A model generated the notes under the pieces. The model did no database searches and was not told the DNA's origin. It saw only the letters and a program-made list of their open reading frames with translations. From Coralliovum pocilloporae (lineage in GTDB: Bacteria > Pseudomonadota > Alphaproteobacteria > Rhizobiales > Cohaesibacteraceae), in NCBI RefSeq assembly GCF_030845175.1, contig NZ_CP132542.1, positions 1,048,501 through 1,112,500 of the forward strand: a DNA stretch of 64,000 nucleotides, read 5' to 3'. Every line of letters starts with the position of its first letter. The first letter of the stretch is position 1. The translations under genes and the position numbers were made by a program. Below are positions 37,746 to 48,523 of the stretch, one piece after another.

Positions 37746-39419
37746 TCAGTTGCCCAGAATACCAGGCAGACGCAGACCATGTTCGCGGGCGCAATCCTTG
37801 GCAGATTCATAACCTGCATCAGCATGACGCCAGACCCCCGATGCGGGATCGTTCCACAGAACACGTTCCAGGCGTTTGGCCGCGTCATCCGTACCATCCG
37901 CACAGATCACGACACCAGCATGCTGACTGAACCCCATACCCACGCCGCCACCGTGGTGCAATGACACCCAGGTCGCGCCTGATGCGGTGTTGACCAAAGC
38001 GTTCAGAAGTGGCCAGTCAGAGACAGCATCCGAGCCGTCCATCATCGCTTCAGTTTCACGGTTGGGCGAAGCCACGGAACCAGAATCAAGATGGTCACGT
38101 CCGATAACCACCGGTGCGCTCAGTTCACCGGTCCTGACCATCTCGTTGAAGGCAAGGCCCAGACGGTGGCGGTCTCCAAGACCAACCCAGCAGATACGGG
38201 CTGGCAGACCCTGGAAGGCAATGCGGTCGCGTGCCATATCCAGCCAGTTATGCAGATGCGTGTTATCCGGCAACAGCTCCTTGACCTTCTGATCGGTCTT
38301 GTAGATGTCCTCCGGATCACCGGAAAGGGCTGCCCAGCGGAACGGTCCAATCCCGCGACAGAACAGCGGACGAATATAGGCTGGTACAAACCCGGGGAAA
38401 GCAAAGGCATCATCCAGGCCTTCCTCCAGCGCCATCTGGCGAATGTTGTTGCCATAGTCGACCGTTGGCACTCCATCATTGTGGAAAGCCACCATGGCCT
38501 CAACCTGCACCTTCATTGAAGCGCGGGCAGCCTTTTCGACGTCCTTGGGGGCAGTTTCAGCTTTGGCTCGCCATTCAGCGACAGTCCAGCCCTGCGGCAG
38601 ATAGCCATTGACCGGATCATGAGCCGACGTCTGATCGGTAACGATGTCCGGTCGAATACCCCGCTTGTGGATCTCCGGGAAGATATCGGCAGCATTTCCA
38701 ATCAATGCCACCGACTTGGCCTCACCTGCACTGGTCCAGCGATCAATCATCTCAAGCGCTTCATCCAGGCTATGGGTTTTCTCATCCACATAGCGAGTGC
38801 GCAGTCGGAAATCGACCGATTTCTCATCGCATTCAACAGCCAGACAGCAGGCGCCAGCCATCACGCCGGCCAGAGGCTGTGCGCCGCCCATACCACCCAG
38901 TCCACCGGTCAGGATCCAGCGCCCTTTCAGATCACCACCATAATGTTGACGTCCCGCTTCCATGAATGTCTCATAGGTGCCCTGAACAATGCCCTGTGAC
39001 CCGATATAGATCCACGACCCGGCCGTCATCTGGCCATACATGGCCAGGCCCTTCTTATCCAGCTTGTTGAAATGATCCCAGTTCGCCCAATGCGGCACGA
39101 GATTCGAGTTGGCAATCAGCACCCGTGGTGCATCCTTGTGGGTCGTGACGATTGCCACCGGTTTGCCGGACTGAACAACCAGCGTCTCATCCTCTTCCAG
39201 ATCCTTCAGACTGTCGACAATCAGGTCAAAGTCCTTCCAGGTCCGGGCAGCGCGACCAATCCCGCCATAGACGACCAGCTCATGCGGGTTCTCGGCCACG
39301 TCCGGATGCAGGTTGTTCATCAGCATGCGCAGCGGCGCCTCGGTCAACCAGCTCTTCGCGTTCAGTTCAGGACCGGTCGGCGGAAAGACATCACGGGTGT
39401 TTTTGCGAGGATCACTCAT
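37746..39419 (-). CDS. hutU: Urocanate hydratase
   Basis: The 557-residue length is the family standard. It converts urocanate to imidazolone propionate using tightly bound NAD+. The NAD-binding stretch [17 protein letters not shown], the [12 protein letters not shown] region and the active-site [15 protein letters not shown] with the conserved cysteine are all present. It is the last gene of hutI-hutH-hutG-hutU on the minus strand and overlaps hutG by four bases. Confidence 0.97.
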   Translation of the reverse strand: MSDPRKNTRDVFPPTGPELNAKSWLTEAPLRMLMNNLHPDVAENPHELVVYGGIGRAARTWKDFDLIVDSLKDLEEDETLVVQSGKPVAIVTTHKDAPRVLIANSNLVPHWANWDHFNKLDKKGLAMYGQMTAGSWIYIGSQGIVQGTYETFMEAGRQHYGGDLKGRWILTGGLGGMGGAQPLAGVMAGACCLAVECDEKSVDFRLRTRYVDEKTHSLDEALEMIDRWTSAGEAKSVALIGNAADIFPEIHKRGIRPDIVTDQTSAHDPVNGYLPQGWTVAEWRAKAETAPKDVEKAARASMKVQVEAMVAFHNDGVPTVDYGNNIRQMALEEGLDDAFAFPGFVPAYIRPLFCRGIGPFRWAALSGDPEDIYKTDQKVKELLPDNTHLHNWLDMARDRIAFQGLPARICWVGLGDRHRLGLAFNEMVRTGELSAPVVIGRDHLDSGSVASPNRETEAMMDGSDAVSDWPLLNALVNTASGATWVSLHHGGGVGMGFSQHAGVVICADGTDDAAKRLERVLWNDPASGVWRHADAGYESAKDCAREHGLRLPGILGN

Positions 39420-40231
39420 TGGTCGCTTCCTTCAGAAGAAATGGAGCCCGAAAGGGCGAGATTATTGAGGTCTTCAAGCATCTGTTTCAGATGCTGCCGA
39501 ACAGTCATAGCGCGGGCATTATCCCAGCCCCATGGCGGGGCCTCATGCATATAGGCGCGCTGCGCAAGTTCCATCTGAACGGCATGAATGCCAGTATCTG
39601 GCCGACCATAATGTCGTGTGGTCCAGCCGCCCTTGAAACGTCCGTTCAGAACCGCCCCCATGCCGGAGGCCCGGGCCACAGCATCAACTGCCGCCTCAAT
39701 CTCGGGCGCACATGTCTCACCTGAATTGGTACCGGTATTGAAGACCGGCAATTCACCTTCGAAGAGAAACGGGATATGGGAGCGAATCGAATGGCAATCG
39801 AACAGGATTGCTACCCCGTGCCTGGCCCGGACGCGTTCCAGTTCGGCCTGCAGGGCATCGTGATAGGGCGCGTGATAGGTGAGGTGTCGTGTTTCCACCT
39901 CATCATCAGAAGGCTCCTGCCCGTCAGCCCAGATCGCCTGCCCGTCAAAATCAGTCAGTGGCACCAGTGTCGTTGTATTCTGGCCGGGGTAAAGCGACAC
40001 GCCTTCAGGATCACGGTTGGCATCAATCACATAGCGATGCACATTGGATTTCACTACTGTGGCACCTGGCAGCAGGTCCTCATAAAGACGGGTTATATGC
40101 CAGTCCGTATCGGCCAGTCCGCTCCCGTTCTGATTAAGCCGCCCGGCGATGGCCTCAGGCACATACGTGCCGCCATGTGGCTGTCCCAGGACGATTGGCC
40201 CGTCACCGGATATGACATCAAAGACCTGCAT
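39416..40231 (-). CDS. hutG: N-formylglutamate deformylase
   Basis: ATG at 40231, overlapping the hutH stop by one base, gives 271 residues, the usual size. The frame extends upstream to 40432 within hutH but that extension is not protein-like. It hydrolyses N-formylglutamate to glutamate and formate, the last step of the pathway that uses HutF. Visible motifs are [33 protein letters not shown] and FDCHSIRS, which carry the metal ligands. Confidence 0.92.
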   Translation of the reverse strand: MQVFDVISGDGPIVLGQPHGGTYVPEAIAGRLNQNGSGLADTDWHITRLYEDLLPGATVVKSNVHRYVIDANRDPEGVSLYPGQNTTTLVPLTDFDGQAIWADGQEPSDDEVETRHLTYHAPYHDALQAELERVRARHGVAILFDCHSIRSHIPFLFEGELPVFNTGTNSGETCAPEIEAAVDAVARASGMGAVLNGRFKGGWTTRHYGRPDTGIHAVQMELAQRAYMHEAPPWGWDNARAMTVRQHLKQMLEDLNNLALSGSISSEGSDQ

Positions 40232-41766
40232 CACATCAGCTCCGGCAGGTCCATGTTCAGAGCATCCAGCAAGGTTCCGGACGCAACGAGCTCCTTGGCT
40301 GTTTTCAGGTCCGGGGCCATATAACGGTCCTCCTGCAGGCTTGAGACATCCTCGCGCAGGCGTGCAATGGTTCTTTGCAGCAATGGGCTGGTCTGCAACG
40401 GTGCCCGGAATTCCACACCACGGGCTGCACACAAAAGCTCCACACCAAGAATGTGGTTCAGATTCTCAATCATGCGGCTCAGACGGCGCGCACCATGAGC
40501 AGCCATCGAAACATGATCTTCCTGGTTAGCGGAGGTCGGCGTGCTGTCGGTGACACAGGGATTAGCCAGATGCTTGTTCTCGCTCATCAGTGCTGCCGTG
40601 GTGACTTCCGCGATCATCAGGCCTGAATTGAGGCCTGGCTCAGGTGTCAGGAAGGGCGGCAGATCAAAACTCAGCGCCGGGTCTACCATCAGAGCAATGC
40701 GACGCTGGCTGATGGCGCCGATTTCAGACAGCGCCAGGGCCATCATATCGGCTGCAAAACCAACAGGCTCCGCATGGAAGTTACCACCGGACACGATCAT
40801 ACCCGTTTCAGTCAGAACGAGCGGGTTGTCGGTGGCAGCATTCGCTTCGACCAGGAGTGTCTGCGCCGCCTGTCGCAAGACATCCATGGCCGCGCCGGTA
40901 ACCTGTGGCTGGCAGCGGATACAATAGGGATCCTGCACCCGGGTATCATTGTCCCGATGGCTCTCACGGATTTCGGAACCCGACAGGATTGAACGCATTG
41001 CATTGGCCGCATCAATCTGGCCATGATGTCCGCGCAACAGATGAATTTCCGGCTGCAGCGGGGCCGTTGACCCCATAATGGCATCCGTGGACATCGCAGA
41101 GGTCACTAACGCATTGCGGGCCGCGCGCCACCCGTCAAACAGGCCAGCAAGAGCATAGGCCGTCGAAAACTGCGTACCATTGATAAAGGCAAGGCCTTCT
41201 TTGGGTCCCAGCTCTATGGGAGCCAACCCGGCCTTGAGCAAGGCCTCGCTTCCAGGCAGGATTTTCCCGTCGTATTCCGCTTCCCCTTCGCCAATGACAA
41301 CAGCAGTCATATGTGACAGCGGTGCCAGATCACCGGATGCACCGACAGACCCCTGAGCGGGCACAACAGGCGTCACACCGCGTTCCAGCATATCTTGCAG
41401 AAGCTCAATGAGTGCCCATCGCACACCCGAAGCCCCCCGACCGAAACTCAGAAGCTTCAGGGACATCATCAGCCGGACCAGCTGACGCGGCATGGCTTCG
41501 CCGACACCACAGCAATGGCTCAAAATCAGATTCCGTTGCAGGGTTGCTGTATCTTCAGCCTCGATCTTGAGGCTTGCCAGCTTCCCAAAACCGGTATTTA
41601 CGCCATAGACGGGCGCATCTCCGGCGGCTGCGGCGGCGATACGGCTCGCTGCTTCCTCAACAGCCGAACGGCAGCACGGATCCAGACTGATGGGCGCTTC
41701 ATCCCGATAGACGGTTTCAAGCTGTGACAGAGTAACCTGCCCGGGCTTCAGAGTGAGAACAGTCAC
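40231..41766 (-). CDS. hutH: Histidine ammonia-lyase
   Basis: The 511-residue enzyme removes ammonia from histidine to give urocanate. The MIO cofactor triad Ala-Ser-Gly is in [14 protein letters not shown], near residue 142. [11 protein letters not shown] at the N-terminus and [18 protein letters not shown] near the C-terminus are conserved. The ATG at 41766 overlaps the hutI stop by four bases. Confidence 0.97.
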   Translation of the reverse strand: MTVLTLKPGQVTLSQLETVYRDEAPISLDPCCRSAVEEAASRIAAAAAGDAPVYGVNTGFGKLASLKIEAEDTATLQRNLILSHCCGVGEAMPRQLVRLMMSLKLLSFGRGASGVRWALIELLQDMLERGVTPVVPAQGSVGASGDLAPLSHMTAVVIGEGEAEYDGKILPGSEALLKAGLAPIELGPKEGLAFINGTQFSTAYALAGLFDGWRAARNALVTSAMSTDAIMGSTAPLQPEIHLLRGHHGQIDAANAMRSILSGSEIRESHRDNDTRVQDPYCIRCQPQVTGAAMDVLRQAAQTLLVEANAATDNPLVLTETGMIVSGGNFHAEPVGFAADMMALALSEIGAISQRRIALMVDPALSFDLPPFLTPEPGLNSGLMIAEVTTAALMSENKHLANPCVTDSTPTSANQEDHVSMAAHGARRLSRMIENLNHILGVELLCAARGVEFRAPLQTSPLLQRTIARLREDVSSLQEDRYMAPDLKTAKELVASGTLLDALNMDLPELM

Positions 41767-42971
41767 ACTTGACCTCCGAAGATACGATGATGCAGCGGGT
41801 TAAACCCGATACGATAGGAAAGTTCAGCAGGGTGTTCCACATCCCAGATGGCGAGATCAGCTCTCTGGCCTGGCGCAATCACACCCCGGTCATTCAGAGC
41901 CAGGGCCAGCGCGGCGTTACGCGTCACACCCGCGAGAGCCTCTTCCGGCGTCATCCGGAACAGGGTACAGGCCATATTCATCGTCAAAAGCAGGGATGTC
42001 AGCGGTGATGAGCCAGGATTACAGTCTGTTGCCAGCGCCATCGGGACCTTATATCGACGCAACAGATCGATTGGCGGCTGTTGTGTTTCACGCAAGGTAT
42101 AGAACGCACCTGGCAGGATCACAGCCGCGGTTCCAGCCCGCGCCATGGCAGTCACGCCATCTTCATCAAGATATTCGATATGATCTGCAGACATTGCCCC
42201 GTAGGATGCTGCCATTCTGGCACCGCCCAGATTGGAAAGCTGTTCTGCATGCAGCTTCACAGGCAGACCAAGAGCCGTCGCTACATCAAAGACGCGGGCA
42301 ATCTGTCGAGGCTGAAAGGCAATTCCCTCACAGAACCCGTCAACGGCATCAACCAGACCTTCTGCATGGGCTGCTTCGAGTGCCGGAATAACCACCTCGT
42401 CAATATAGGCGTCATCTTGATCCTTATAGTCCGGCGGGGTTGCATGAGCGCCAAGATACGTCGTGCGCACCGTGATCGGGCGGCATTTGCCAATCTCTCG
42501 GGCTGCCCGCAGCATGTTCAGTTCAGTTTCGTGGTTCAGCCCGTAACCTGACTTGATCTCAATGGTGGTCAACCCTTCCGCAATCAACGCATCAACGCGC
42601 GGCAAGGCTCCTTCGATTAACTGTTCAAGGCTGGCGGCCCGTGTCGCACGGACCGTTGAATTGATGCCCCCTCCGGCGCGAGCGATTTCCTCATATCCGG
42701 CCCCGTTCAGGCGCATTTCAAATTCCTGCGCGCGGTCACCACCAAAGATAACGTGCGTGTGGCAGTCAATCAGCCCCGGCGTCACAAGACGCCCCTCCAG
42801 ATCAACAGCATCAAGAGACAAATACTCGTCCGGGGCGTCTGCAGCGGCTCCAACCCAGTCAATCTGGTCATCAGCCAGCACAAGGATACCATCATTGATC
42901 ATTCCATAAGGCGTCTGATCATTGGCCTGTGTGGCGATCCTAGCGTTACGAAGAACGGTTTTCCCTGTCAT
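41763..42971 (-). CDS. hutI: Imidazolonepropionase
   Basis: Starting at ATG 42971 ([11 protein letters not shown]) gives 402 residues, the family norm; ATG 42989 is possible. The open frame reaches 43421 but runs antisense through hutF, so it is not used. The enzyme opens the imidazolone ring to N-formimidoylglutamate. It is an amidohydrolase with the metal motif [12 protein letters not shown] and the later [18 protein letters not shown] and ATDCNPG segments. It is the first gene of the minus-strand hut operon and divergent from hutF. Confidence 0.93.
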   Translation of the reverse strand: MTGKTVLRNARIATQANDQTPYGMINDGILVLADDQIDWVGAAADAPDEYLSLDAVDLEGRLVTPGLIDCHTHVIFGGDRAQEFEMRLNGAGYEEIARAGGGINSTVRATRAASLEQLIEGALPRVDALIAEGLTTIEIKSGYGLNHETELNMLRAAREIGKCRPITVRTTYLGAHATPPDYKDQDDAYIDEVVIPALEAAHAEGLVDAVDGFCEGIAFQPRQIARVFDVATALGLPVKLHAEQLSNLGGARMAASYGAMSADHIEYLDEDGVTAMARAGTAAVILPGAFYTLRETQQPPIDLLRRYKVPMALATDCNPGSSPLTSLLLTMNMACTLFRMTPEEALAGVTRNAALALALNDRGVIAPGQRADLAIWDVEHPAELSYRIGFNPLHHRIFGGQV

Positions 42972-43005
42972 GAGGATCTGTTCCAACATTGCATTTACAA
43001 GGCAA

Positions 43006-43039
43006 TTGATATACTCAATATATTTTATTGTATACACAA
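43006..43039. promoter_or_regulatory. Candidate HutC operator pair between hutI and hutF
   Basis: Two similar near-palindromic sites lie in the divergent promoter region: TTGATATACTCAA (43006-43018) and TTGTATACACAA (43028-43039). They share TTG.TATAC.CAA. HutC repressors are known to bind TGTATA-type palindromes, and hutC lies downstream of hutF. The sites sit between the two start codons, where a repressor would block both operons. Confidence 0.5.
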
Positions 43040-43040
43040 A

Positions 43041-44414
43041 ATGAAGATGAAAATGAAGATTCACGCTCGTCACGTTCTTTCCGGGCAGAACTGGTTGAAG
43101 GACTGCCGCATCACGTTGGTTGAAGGTCGGATAGCCAACATTGAGGAAGGCATGCCCGTCGCCGCTGCTGATTACTCCGTTGATGTCCTGCTTCCGTCCC
43201 TTGGAAACCTGCACAGTCATACGTTCCAGAGAGCAATGGCTGGCATGACGGAATTCCGGGCCGCCGGTAAAGAGAGCTTCTGGACCTGGCGTGAACTGAT
43301 GTATCGGTTCCTCGATCACCTGACACCGGAGCAGTTTGAAGCAATTGCCGCGATGGTGTTCATGGAGATGCAGGAAGCCGGATATGCCTCGGTCGGTGAG
43401 TTTCATTATGTCCACCATCAACCTGGTGGCAGCCCCTATACCAGACTGTCCGAGCTAAGCGAACGTATCTTCGCCGCGGCCAGCCAGACCGGCATTGGCC
43501 TGACACACCTGCCTGTTCTCTACACGTATGGCGGGGTGAATCAGGAGCCTCTGGCGGGTGGTCAGCTGCGTTTTGCCAATGATGTGGACCGCTTCCTGTC
43601 CCTGACTGAAGCCTGCAGAGACAATCTCTCCAGCCTGCCTGCAGATGCACAGGTCGGAATCGCCCCTCATTCGTTGCGCGCCACATCACCTGCCGATCTG
43701 ACACATGTGCTGAAAGAAACACCTCAGGGACCGATCCATATTCACATCTCGGAGCAACTCAGGGAAGTGGCAGATGTGGAAGCCAGACTGGGTCAGCGTC
43801 CGGTTGCCTGGCTGCTGGACAATGTGGACGTCGACACCCGCTGGTGCCTGATTCACGCAACCCATATGACTGAGGCTGAAACCATCTCAATGGCTAAAAG
43901 CGGTGCGGTTGCCGGCCTTTGCCCGATAACCGAAGCCAATCTCGGCGATGGTCCATTCAGCGGCCCCACTTATCTGGAGGGCGGTGGCCGATTCGGGCTG
44001 GGATCGGATTCAAACATCCGGATTTCACTGACCGAAGAATTGCGCACCCTGGAATATTCCCAACGTCTGCGTGACCTGAATCGCAATGTGCTTGTTGTGG
44101 GAGAAGGGTCTGTCGGAAAAGCTCTCTACACCGGCGCAGCGCTCGGCGGCGCTCAGGCGCTTGGTCGTGACGCGGGTATAGTCGAGATTGGCAAACTCGC
44201 GGACTTGGTTGCGATCGATCGAAGCCATCCTGCACTGTGCACTCTTCAGGATGACCAGCTTCTGGATGGCCTCTGTTTTGTCGCCCCCGACACCATTGTC
44301 ACGGATACCTGGTCTGCAGGCCGTCATGTTGTTCAAGACGGCCGTCACCGCGAACGAGACTCAATCATAGCCCGCTACAGGGCAGCCCTTTCCGATTTGC
44401 TGGAGGCAGTATAG
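43041..44414 (+). CDS. hutF: Formimidoylglutamate deiminase
   Basis: ATG at 43041 ([15 protein letters not shown]) starts the protein; ATGs at 43047 and 43053 are alternatives. The frame is open upstream to 42753, antisense to hutI, and is rejected there. The 457-residue amidohydrolase converts N-formimidoylglutamate to N-formylglutamate and ammonia, feeding HutG. The metal-binding [21 protein letters not shown] and LGSDSN motifs are present. Presence of HutF plus HutG shows the five-step formate-releasing branch rather than HutE-type formimidoylglutamase. Confidence 0.93.
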   Translation: MKMKMKIHARHVLSGQNWLKDCRITLVEGRIANIEEGMPVAAADYSVDVLLPSLGNLHSHTFQRAMAGMTEFRAAGKESFWTWRELMYRFLDHLTPEQFEAIAAMVFMEMQEAGYASVGEFHYVHHQPGGSPYTRLSELSERIFAAASQTGIGLTHLPVLYTYGGVNQEPLAGGQLRFANDVDRFLSLTEACRDNLSSLPADAQVGIAPHSLRATSPADLTHVLKETPQGPIHIHISEQLREVADVEARLGQRPVAWLLDNVDVDTRWCLIHATHMTEAETISMAKSGAVAGLCPITEANLGDGPFSGPTYLEGGGRFGLGSDSNIRISLTEELRTLEYSQRLRDLNRNVLVVGEGSVGKALYTGAALGGAQALGRDAGIVEIGKLADLVAIDRSHPALCTLQDDQLLDGLCFVAPDTIVTDTWSAGRHVVQDGRHRERDSIIARYRAALSDLLEAV

Positions 44415-44576
44415 ATGTCAAAAATGTGCAAGAGAGATAAAAGCCTGAAGCCGATCTGTCCCATTGATCTCAAGGTCGTCCGCTGAAAGCCGCCAGTAAA
44501 TACACCGCACGTCACGGTCACCTCATTATGACTGTATATCTTTCCATCAAGACTGATCTATCGTCCGGACAGAACC

Positions 44577-45281
44577 ATGCCAAGAGCTGCTGACAACCTG
44601 AGCTATCGCGACATCAAGCAGGTCGTCCTGGACCGAATACGAACCGGGATATGGCATCCGGACTCCCTGCTTCCGAGCGAGATGGATCTGGCAGCAGAGT
44701 TCTCCAGCACACGGACAACTGTAAACAGAGCTTTGAGAGAGCTTGCTGAAGAAGGATATCTCGAAAGGAAACGCAAGGCGGGCACCCGGGTCCTGAAAGC
44801 GCCGATCCGAAAGGCACAGTTTTCAATACCGCTGATCCGTGACGAGATCACATCGACAGGGGCAAGCTATCGCTATTCTTTGGTCGACCGAAACGTACAA
44901 CCGGCTCCACCATGGCTTGCAGCACGGCTCGGCCTCGAGAAAGACCAGAAAACCCTCTACATTCAATGCATGCACTATGCCGATGGTACCCCGTTTCAAC
45001 TCGAGACAAGGTGGATCATGAGTAAAGCAGTCCCGGAAATCCTGGATGAACCCTTTGACCAATCGGGGCCGAACGACTGGCTGGTCAACAGAGTACCATT
45101 TACAAATCTGGAACTGAGTTTCATGGCATCTAAAGCAGATAACACAATTGCAGAATTTCTCGACGCATCTCAGGGTGATTCAATATTCACAGCAGAGCGC
45201 ATCACTTGGCTCCAGGACACACCCGTTACTTATGCAAAGCTGTTTTTCGCCCCAGGTTATCGAATGACCACACGCCTTTGA
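44577..45281 (+). CDS. hutC: Histidine utilisation repressor, GntR/HutC family
   Basis: The 234-residue protein has an N-terminal GntR winged helix (LPSEMDLAAEFSSTRTTVNRALRELAEEG, near residues 35-63, shown here in parts) and a C-terminal UTRA effector domain. Urocanate is the inducer in characterised HutC proteins. It follows hutF by 162 bases and probably has its own promoter, since a TGTATATC stretch lies near 44533. It would repress both divergent hut operons. Confidence 0.9.
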   Translation: MPRAADNLSYRDIKQVVLDRIRTGIWHPDSLLPSEMDLAAEFSSTRTTVNRALRELAEEGYLERKRKAGTRVLKAPIRKAQFSIPLIRDEITSTGASYRYSLVDRNVQPAPPWLAARLGLEKDQKTLYIQCMHYADGTPFQLETRWIMSKAVPEILDEPFDQSGPNDWLVNRVPFTNLELSFMASKADNTIAEFLDASQGDSIFTAERITWLQDTPVTYAKLFFAPGYRMTTRL

Positions 45282-45397
45282 GGGATAGAGGGAGTCTGCC
45301 GGAAAACAAGGGCACAGGACGGTCGATGCCCTCACCTCCCCTCGTTTGACCACTTTGGCAGAGCTCCATATCAGCCTCAAGAGCCTACCACCTGCAC

Positions 45398-46489
45398 CTA
45401 TCTGAGTTTGAAGTCTATCGGCAATGTCAGTGTCACCTGAGCTTGCTTCATACTGTCGGGAAATACCGGGAACTTTCGCGCACGTTTGACCATCGCCATA
45501 ACGGCCTGGTCCAGGAGTGGCTGACCTGATGATCGTGTCAGGCGTGCTGATGAGACGGTACCGTTTCGAGCAATAACAAGTTTCAGGACGGCTGTACCGC
45601 TGATCCTTTTTCGCTTTGCTGCACGCGGGTAACGCTTGGCCCTTCGCAGTTTTGCAACCACCTTTCCGAGATAATTCGACCGGGCGGCTTTACCGGCAGC
45701 TTCGGATTGCCTGCCACCAGCACCGCCACGTGTTCTCGCGATACTGGTTTTCTTCTGCTTTCTGCTGGTTTTGCTTTTGGCGGTTTTCTTCTTTGGCTTC
45801 TTCTGTTTGGTTTCTGCCACCTGAGTCTTCTTTACCGGAGGGGTTACCCTGGGCCGCGCCGTCGGCGTTGGCACAATCTCAGCTTCGGTTTCTGTCACTT
45901 CTGACAAGGGTTCCTGCGGAGAAAGGGAAGCAGCCGGAACTGGCTCAGATGCCTTTACCTCGGCTGGTGTGACTGTTTCAACAATCTCCTGTGGCCTCAC
46001 CGCTTCTGCTGACCGGTCTGTGGCCTTGCTCTCCTGGATTCGGGTGGCTTCCGTCGGTTTGGCACTATCCGCCTGCTCGGTTTCTCCTGCCGCAGCAACC
46101 TGCTCGACAGGTCTGGATGGCTGCGCTTCCGATCTGATCGGGATGATCTGCTGAGCAATCGGCACCGTCACGGCTTTCGTCGTGGCGATGGCGCGGGCTA
46201 CCTGTACCGGCCTGGTCTCGTTCACGGTTTGCCAAGCCTCAACTGGAGGAAGCGTTGTCCTCGGTTCTCTTGCCGTCACTTCATTGACTGGCGGCTCTTC
46301 TGCCTGCACGGTCTCTTCCGGGATCGCTTCGGAAGCTTGTGCATTGAAGGACGACTCACCCACCTCGAAAGTCACGGCTCCAACTGCACGTTCCTCCTCA
46401 ATGCCTGAATGTTCATACAGAACGGCACCGGCAAGCACAGTATGTGCAGCCAACGAGAAGGCAAAAACTGTGGACCAGCGCGGTTTCAT
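45398..46489 (-). CDS. tonB: TonB energy-transducing protein
   Basis: The 363-residue protein has an N-terminal membrane helix with the SxxxH motif (SLAAH), a long spacer rich in Pro, Glu, Lys and Thr (residues about 45-270), and a C-terminal TonB domain containing YPRAAKRKRISGTAVLKL and SSGQPLLDQAVMAMVKRA. It spans the periplasm to energise the heme receptor encoded upstream. ATG at 46489 overlaps the exbD stop by four bases. Last gene of the receptor operon. Confidence 0.9.
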   Translation of the reverse strand: MKPRWSTVFAFSLAAHTVLAGAVLYEHSGIEEERAVGAVTFEVGESSFNAQASEAIPEETVQAEEPPVNEVTAREPRTTLPPVEAWQTVNETRPVQVARAIATTKAVTVPIAQQIIPIRSEAQPSRPVEQVAAAGETEQADSAKPTEATRIQESKATDRSAEAVRPQEIVETVTPAEVKASEPVPAASLSPQEPLSEVTETEAEIVPTPTARPRVTPPVKKTQVAETKQKKPKKKTAKSKTSRKQKKTSIARTRGGAGGRQSEAAGKAARSNYLGKVVAKLRRAKRYPRAAKRKRISGTAVLKLVIARNGTVSSARLTRSSGQPLLDQAVMAMVKRARKFPVFPDSMKQAQVTLTLPIDFKLR

Positions 46490-46893
46490 GATGCCGCTCT
46501 GCTACCACGAATGGTGATAATCCTGACCTGCTCAACTCCGGCCTCTTTCAGGGCTTTAACCTGCTCGACAAGCAAAGGCACCGGAAGCTCCCGGTCCGGA
46601 ATAATCTTGACGTCTTTCTGCCCTTCGGCCTGCAAGATGGTGATTACAGCTTCCGAGGTGCTTTCAGCACCGCGCCAGAACAGGCTTCCATCCGCTCTGA
46701 TGGCAATGGTCAGGGGGTCGCTGGGCGTCATCGGCAATTCTGCCGTATCTGCAGGAGCCAGTGCCTTGTCGATCGGGGTTGCCAGCGTACCGGCGACCAG
46801 AAAGAAGATCAGCATCAGAAACACGATATTGATGAGCGAAATCGTGCTCTCAGCAGCTTGTTTCTTTTGTTTACGAGGCAGTTTCATCCGCAT
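46486..46893 (-). CDS. exbD: ExbD/TolR biopolymer transport protein (second copy)
   Basis: The 135-residue protein has the standard layout: a short cytoplasmic start, one membrane helix with the proton-path region (STISLINIVFLMLIFFLVAGT) and a periplasmic domain. The membrane aspartate expected for proton flow (usually D in the L.D..F motif) reads asparagine here (LINIVFL), whereas the neighbouring copy keeps aspartate. This suggests a specialised partner role in a hetero-oligomer. It lies 12 bases after the first exbD. Confidence 0.85.
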   Translation of the reverse strand: MRMKLPRKQKKQAAESTISLINIVFLMLIFFLVAGTLATPIDKALAPADTAELPMTPSDPLTIAIRADGSLFWRGAESTSEAVITILQAEGQKDVKIIPDRELPVPLLVEQVKALKEAGVEQVRIITIRGSRAAS

Positions 46894-46905
46894 ACACCAA
46901 AGACG

Positions 46906-47301
46906 TTAGCGTGTGCCTGACGGCGCGATGGATACTGACTTGAGCTTTGACTGTCCCGCAGTTTCCAGAACATTTACGAGCAGTTGGGTGGTCACATCAT
47001 CGGCCGCACTGATCAAAGCTGTTTCAGCTTTCTTTGCCTCAAGCTCATTGAGTTTGACAATCAGACCGGACAGCTCGGTCGCTTTTCCATTGACCCTGAT
47101 GGAACGATCAGATGTCAGCCGGATGAGTATTGATGGCTTTGTTATCGAGGCGCTGACGCCTTGGTTCGCAATCCGAAGGTCCAGTTCCGAAAATCGTAAG
47201 AATGTCGATGACAGCATGAAGAAGAGCAGCAGCAGGAAAATGACATCAATGAGTGAGGTCAGGCTCAGTGCACTCCTCTTGTGTTGAACGCTAATGCGCA
47301 T
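46906..47301 (-). CDS. exbD: ExbD/TolR biopolymer transport protein (first copy)
   Basis: The 131-residue protein has one membrane helix containing LTSLIDVIFLLLLFFML, with the conserved proton-carrying aspartate, then a periplasmic domain. It overlaps the exbB end by 11 bases. With ExbB and the second ExbD it forms the proton-driven motor for TonB. Confidence 0.9.
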   Translation of the reverse strand: MRISVQHKRSALSLTSLIDVIFLLLLFFMLSSTFLRFSELDLRIANQGVSASITKPSILIRLTSDRSIRVNGKATELSGLIVKLNELEAKKAETALISAADDVTTQLLVNVLETAGQSKLKSVSIAPSGTR

Positions 47302-47998
47302 AGGCAGGTCCCGTCGGCTCGACCGGAATTGCCGTATTCATGTTTCCCTCGATGGCGGCTGTTGCATCGGCGGTCTGGATACGCGTGACGAGGCTTTCCA
47401 TTGCTGCGATTTCACGATCAATGCGGGCATCGAACCAGCCAAGAATTGCCATTGCAGGAATGGCAACAGCCAACCCAACGGCCGTTGTAAGCAAGGCAAC
47501 CCATATGCCACCTGCCAGTTGGGAGGGGTCAACGGATGCTCCGGCCTGCTGAAGGCTCTGAAAGGCTTCAATCATTCCGAGAACGGTTCCGAAGAGGCCG
47601 ATCAGCGGGGCTGTCTGGGCAATCATTTCAAGCGCACGGAGATAACCTCGCATGTCTGAAACGAGTTCTCCGCAGATGCGCTCCACATCATCGGAGACAG
47701 CCTTGTTGTTTGGCCCATGACGGGAGACTCCCTGCATCGCGTGTCTGACAGAGATAGCTGTGGGATTGATCGCCTGCCCCAGGATTGCACCTGCACCCTT
47801 GCGATCGCCGATGAACCAGCGCTGCACTGCTATATGGACATCTCTATGCCGACCGAGCTTCAGAAGGTGGAACTGCCAGATCTTGTAGAGAACCAGAGCT
47901 ACAGTAACCACTGACAGCGCAATCAGAAGAAGGACGATCGGTCCACCCAGGAACAGAAAGTCGATCAGTTTTTCGAGCATGGGCAAGAGGGCAGTCAC
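47291..47998 (-). CDS. exbB: ExbB/TolQ-type proton channel protein
   Basis: The 235-residue protein has three membrane segments (near residues 16-37, 125-150 and 165-195) and the family core APLIGLFGTVLGMIEAF and GIWVALLTTAVGLAVAIPA. GTG at 47998 is supported by GAGGAGG about 7 bases upstream. It forms the pentameric stator of the TonB motor and is transcribed with exbD, exbD and tonB. Confidence 0.9.
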   Translation of the reverse strand: MTALLPMLEKLIDFLFLGGPIVLLLIALSVVTVALVLYKIWQFHLLKLGRHRDVHIAVQRWFIGDRKGAGAILGQAINPTAISVRHAMQGVSRHGPNNKAVSDDVERICGELVSDMRGYLRALEMIAQTAPLIGLFGTVLGMIEAFQSLQQAGASVDPSQLAGGIWVALLTTAVGLAVAIPAMAILGWFDARIDREIAAMESLVTRIQTADATAAIEGNMNTAIPVEPTGPAYAH

Positions 47999-48015
47999 GG
48001 CAACGCCTCCTCATT

Positions 48016-48465
48016 TTAAAGACCGAGTTTAATGTCTGCTGAACTGGTGAGTGACAGACGAGCGGCGCAAAGGCGGGGGTTGAGGCCTTCACCTTCGCAG
48101 CGGATCACATCGTTGATCAGAATTTCGGAGAGGTCCGCACAGCGCGTCTCCTGAAAGTCGAACTGCCTGATCCGCCGTTTGTCCTTCGTCAGGGACCCGC
48201 CATCCAGAACCAGAAAATCCCGTGCAAGACCGGCCTTGTCGAGAAGGACAATCTCTGCTGCGAGGTTCTTGATTTCGACATTGAGTTCATTCTTGAACTG
48301 AAGCGTTATCCGGCACACCAACTCCTGTTGTGTTGAAGACAGGAGGGTCAGAGACAGGCGCTCTTTCGTTACCTCTTGTTCAGCTGCCGCGGCACCGGAT
48401 AAGAAAAACGCCAAAAAACCGAGGGCGATATACCATCGGCTACTCGAAAGTCCGGCTCTGGTCAT
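48016..48465 (-). CDS. Exported protein of unknown function in TonB operon
   Basis: Starting at ATG 48465 gives 149 residues with a signal peptide ending at GAAAA. The mature part is beta-rich, with cysteines in ETRCADL, IRCEGEG and PRLCAARL that could form disulfides. It sits between the heme receptor and exbB in the same orientation with short gaps, which suggests a periplasmic accessory of TonB-dependent heme uptake. The frame is open to 48507. No family recognised. Confidence 0.6.
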   Translation of the reverse strand: MTRAGLSSSRWYIALGFLAFFLSGAAAAEQEVTKERLSLTLLSSTQQELVCRITLQFKNELNVEIKNLAAEIVLLDKAGLARDFLVLDGGSLTKDKRRIRQFDFQETRCADLSEILINDVIRCEGEGLNPRLCAARLSLTSSADIKLGL

Positions 48466-48523
48466 GTCTTTTCCCCTTAACGGTTTGGGGAGCAGGCTGG
48501 ATGCCATGCTCCCCGGTTTGCCG

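Noticed and set aside
40232..40432. N-terminal extension of hutG to 338 residues
   Set aside because: The extra residues lie inside hutH in another frame and are not like any deformylase. ATG at 40231 gives the normal length.
42753..43421. Mutually overlapping long starts for hutI (to 43421) and hutF (from 42753)
   Set aside because: The extensions are antisense to each other's conserved coding regions. The starts at 42971 and 43041 leave a normal divergent promoter with operator-like sites.
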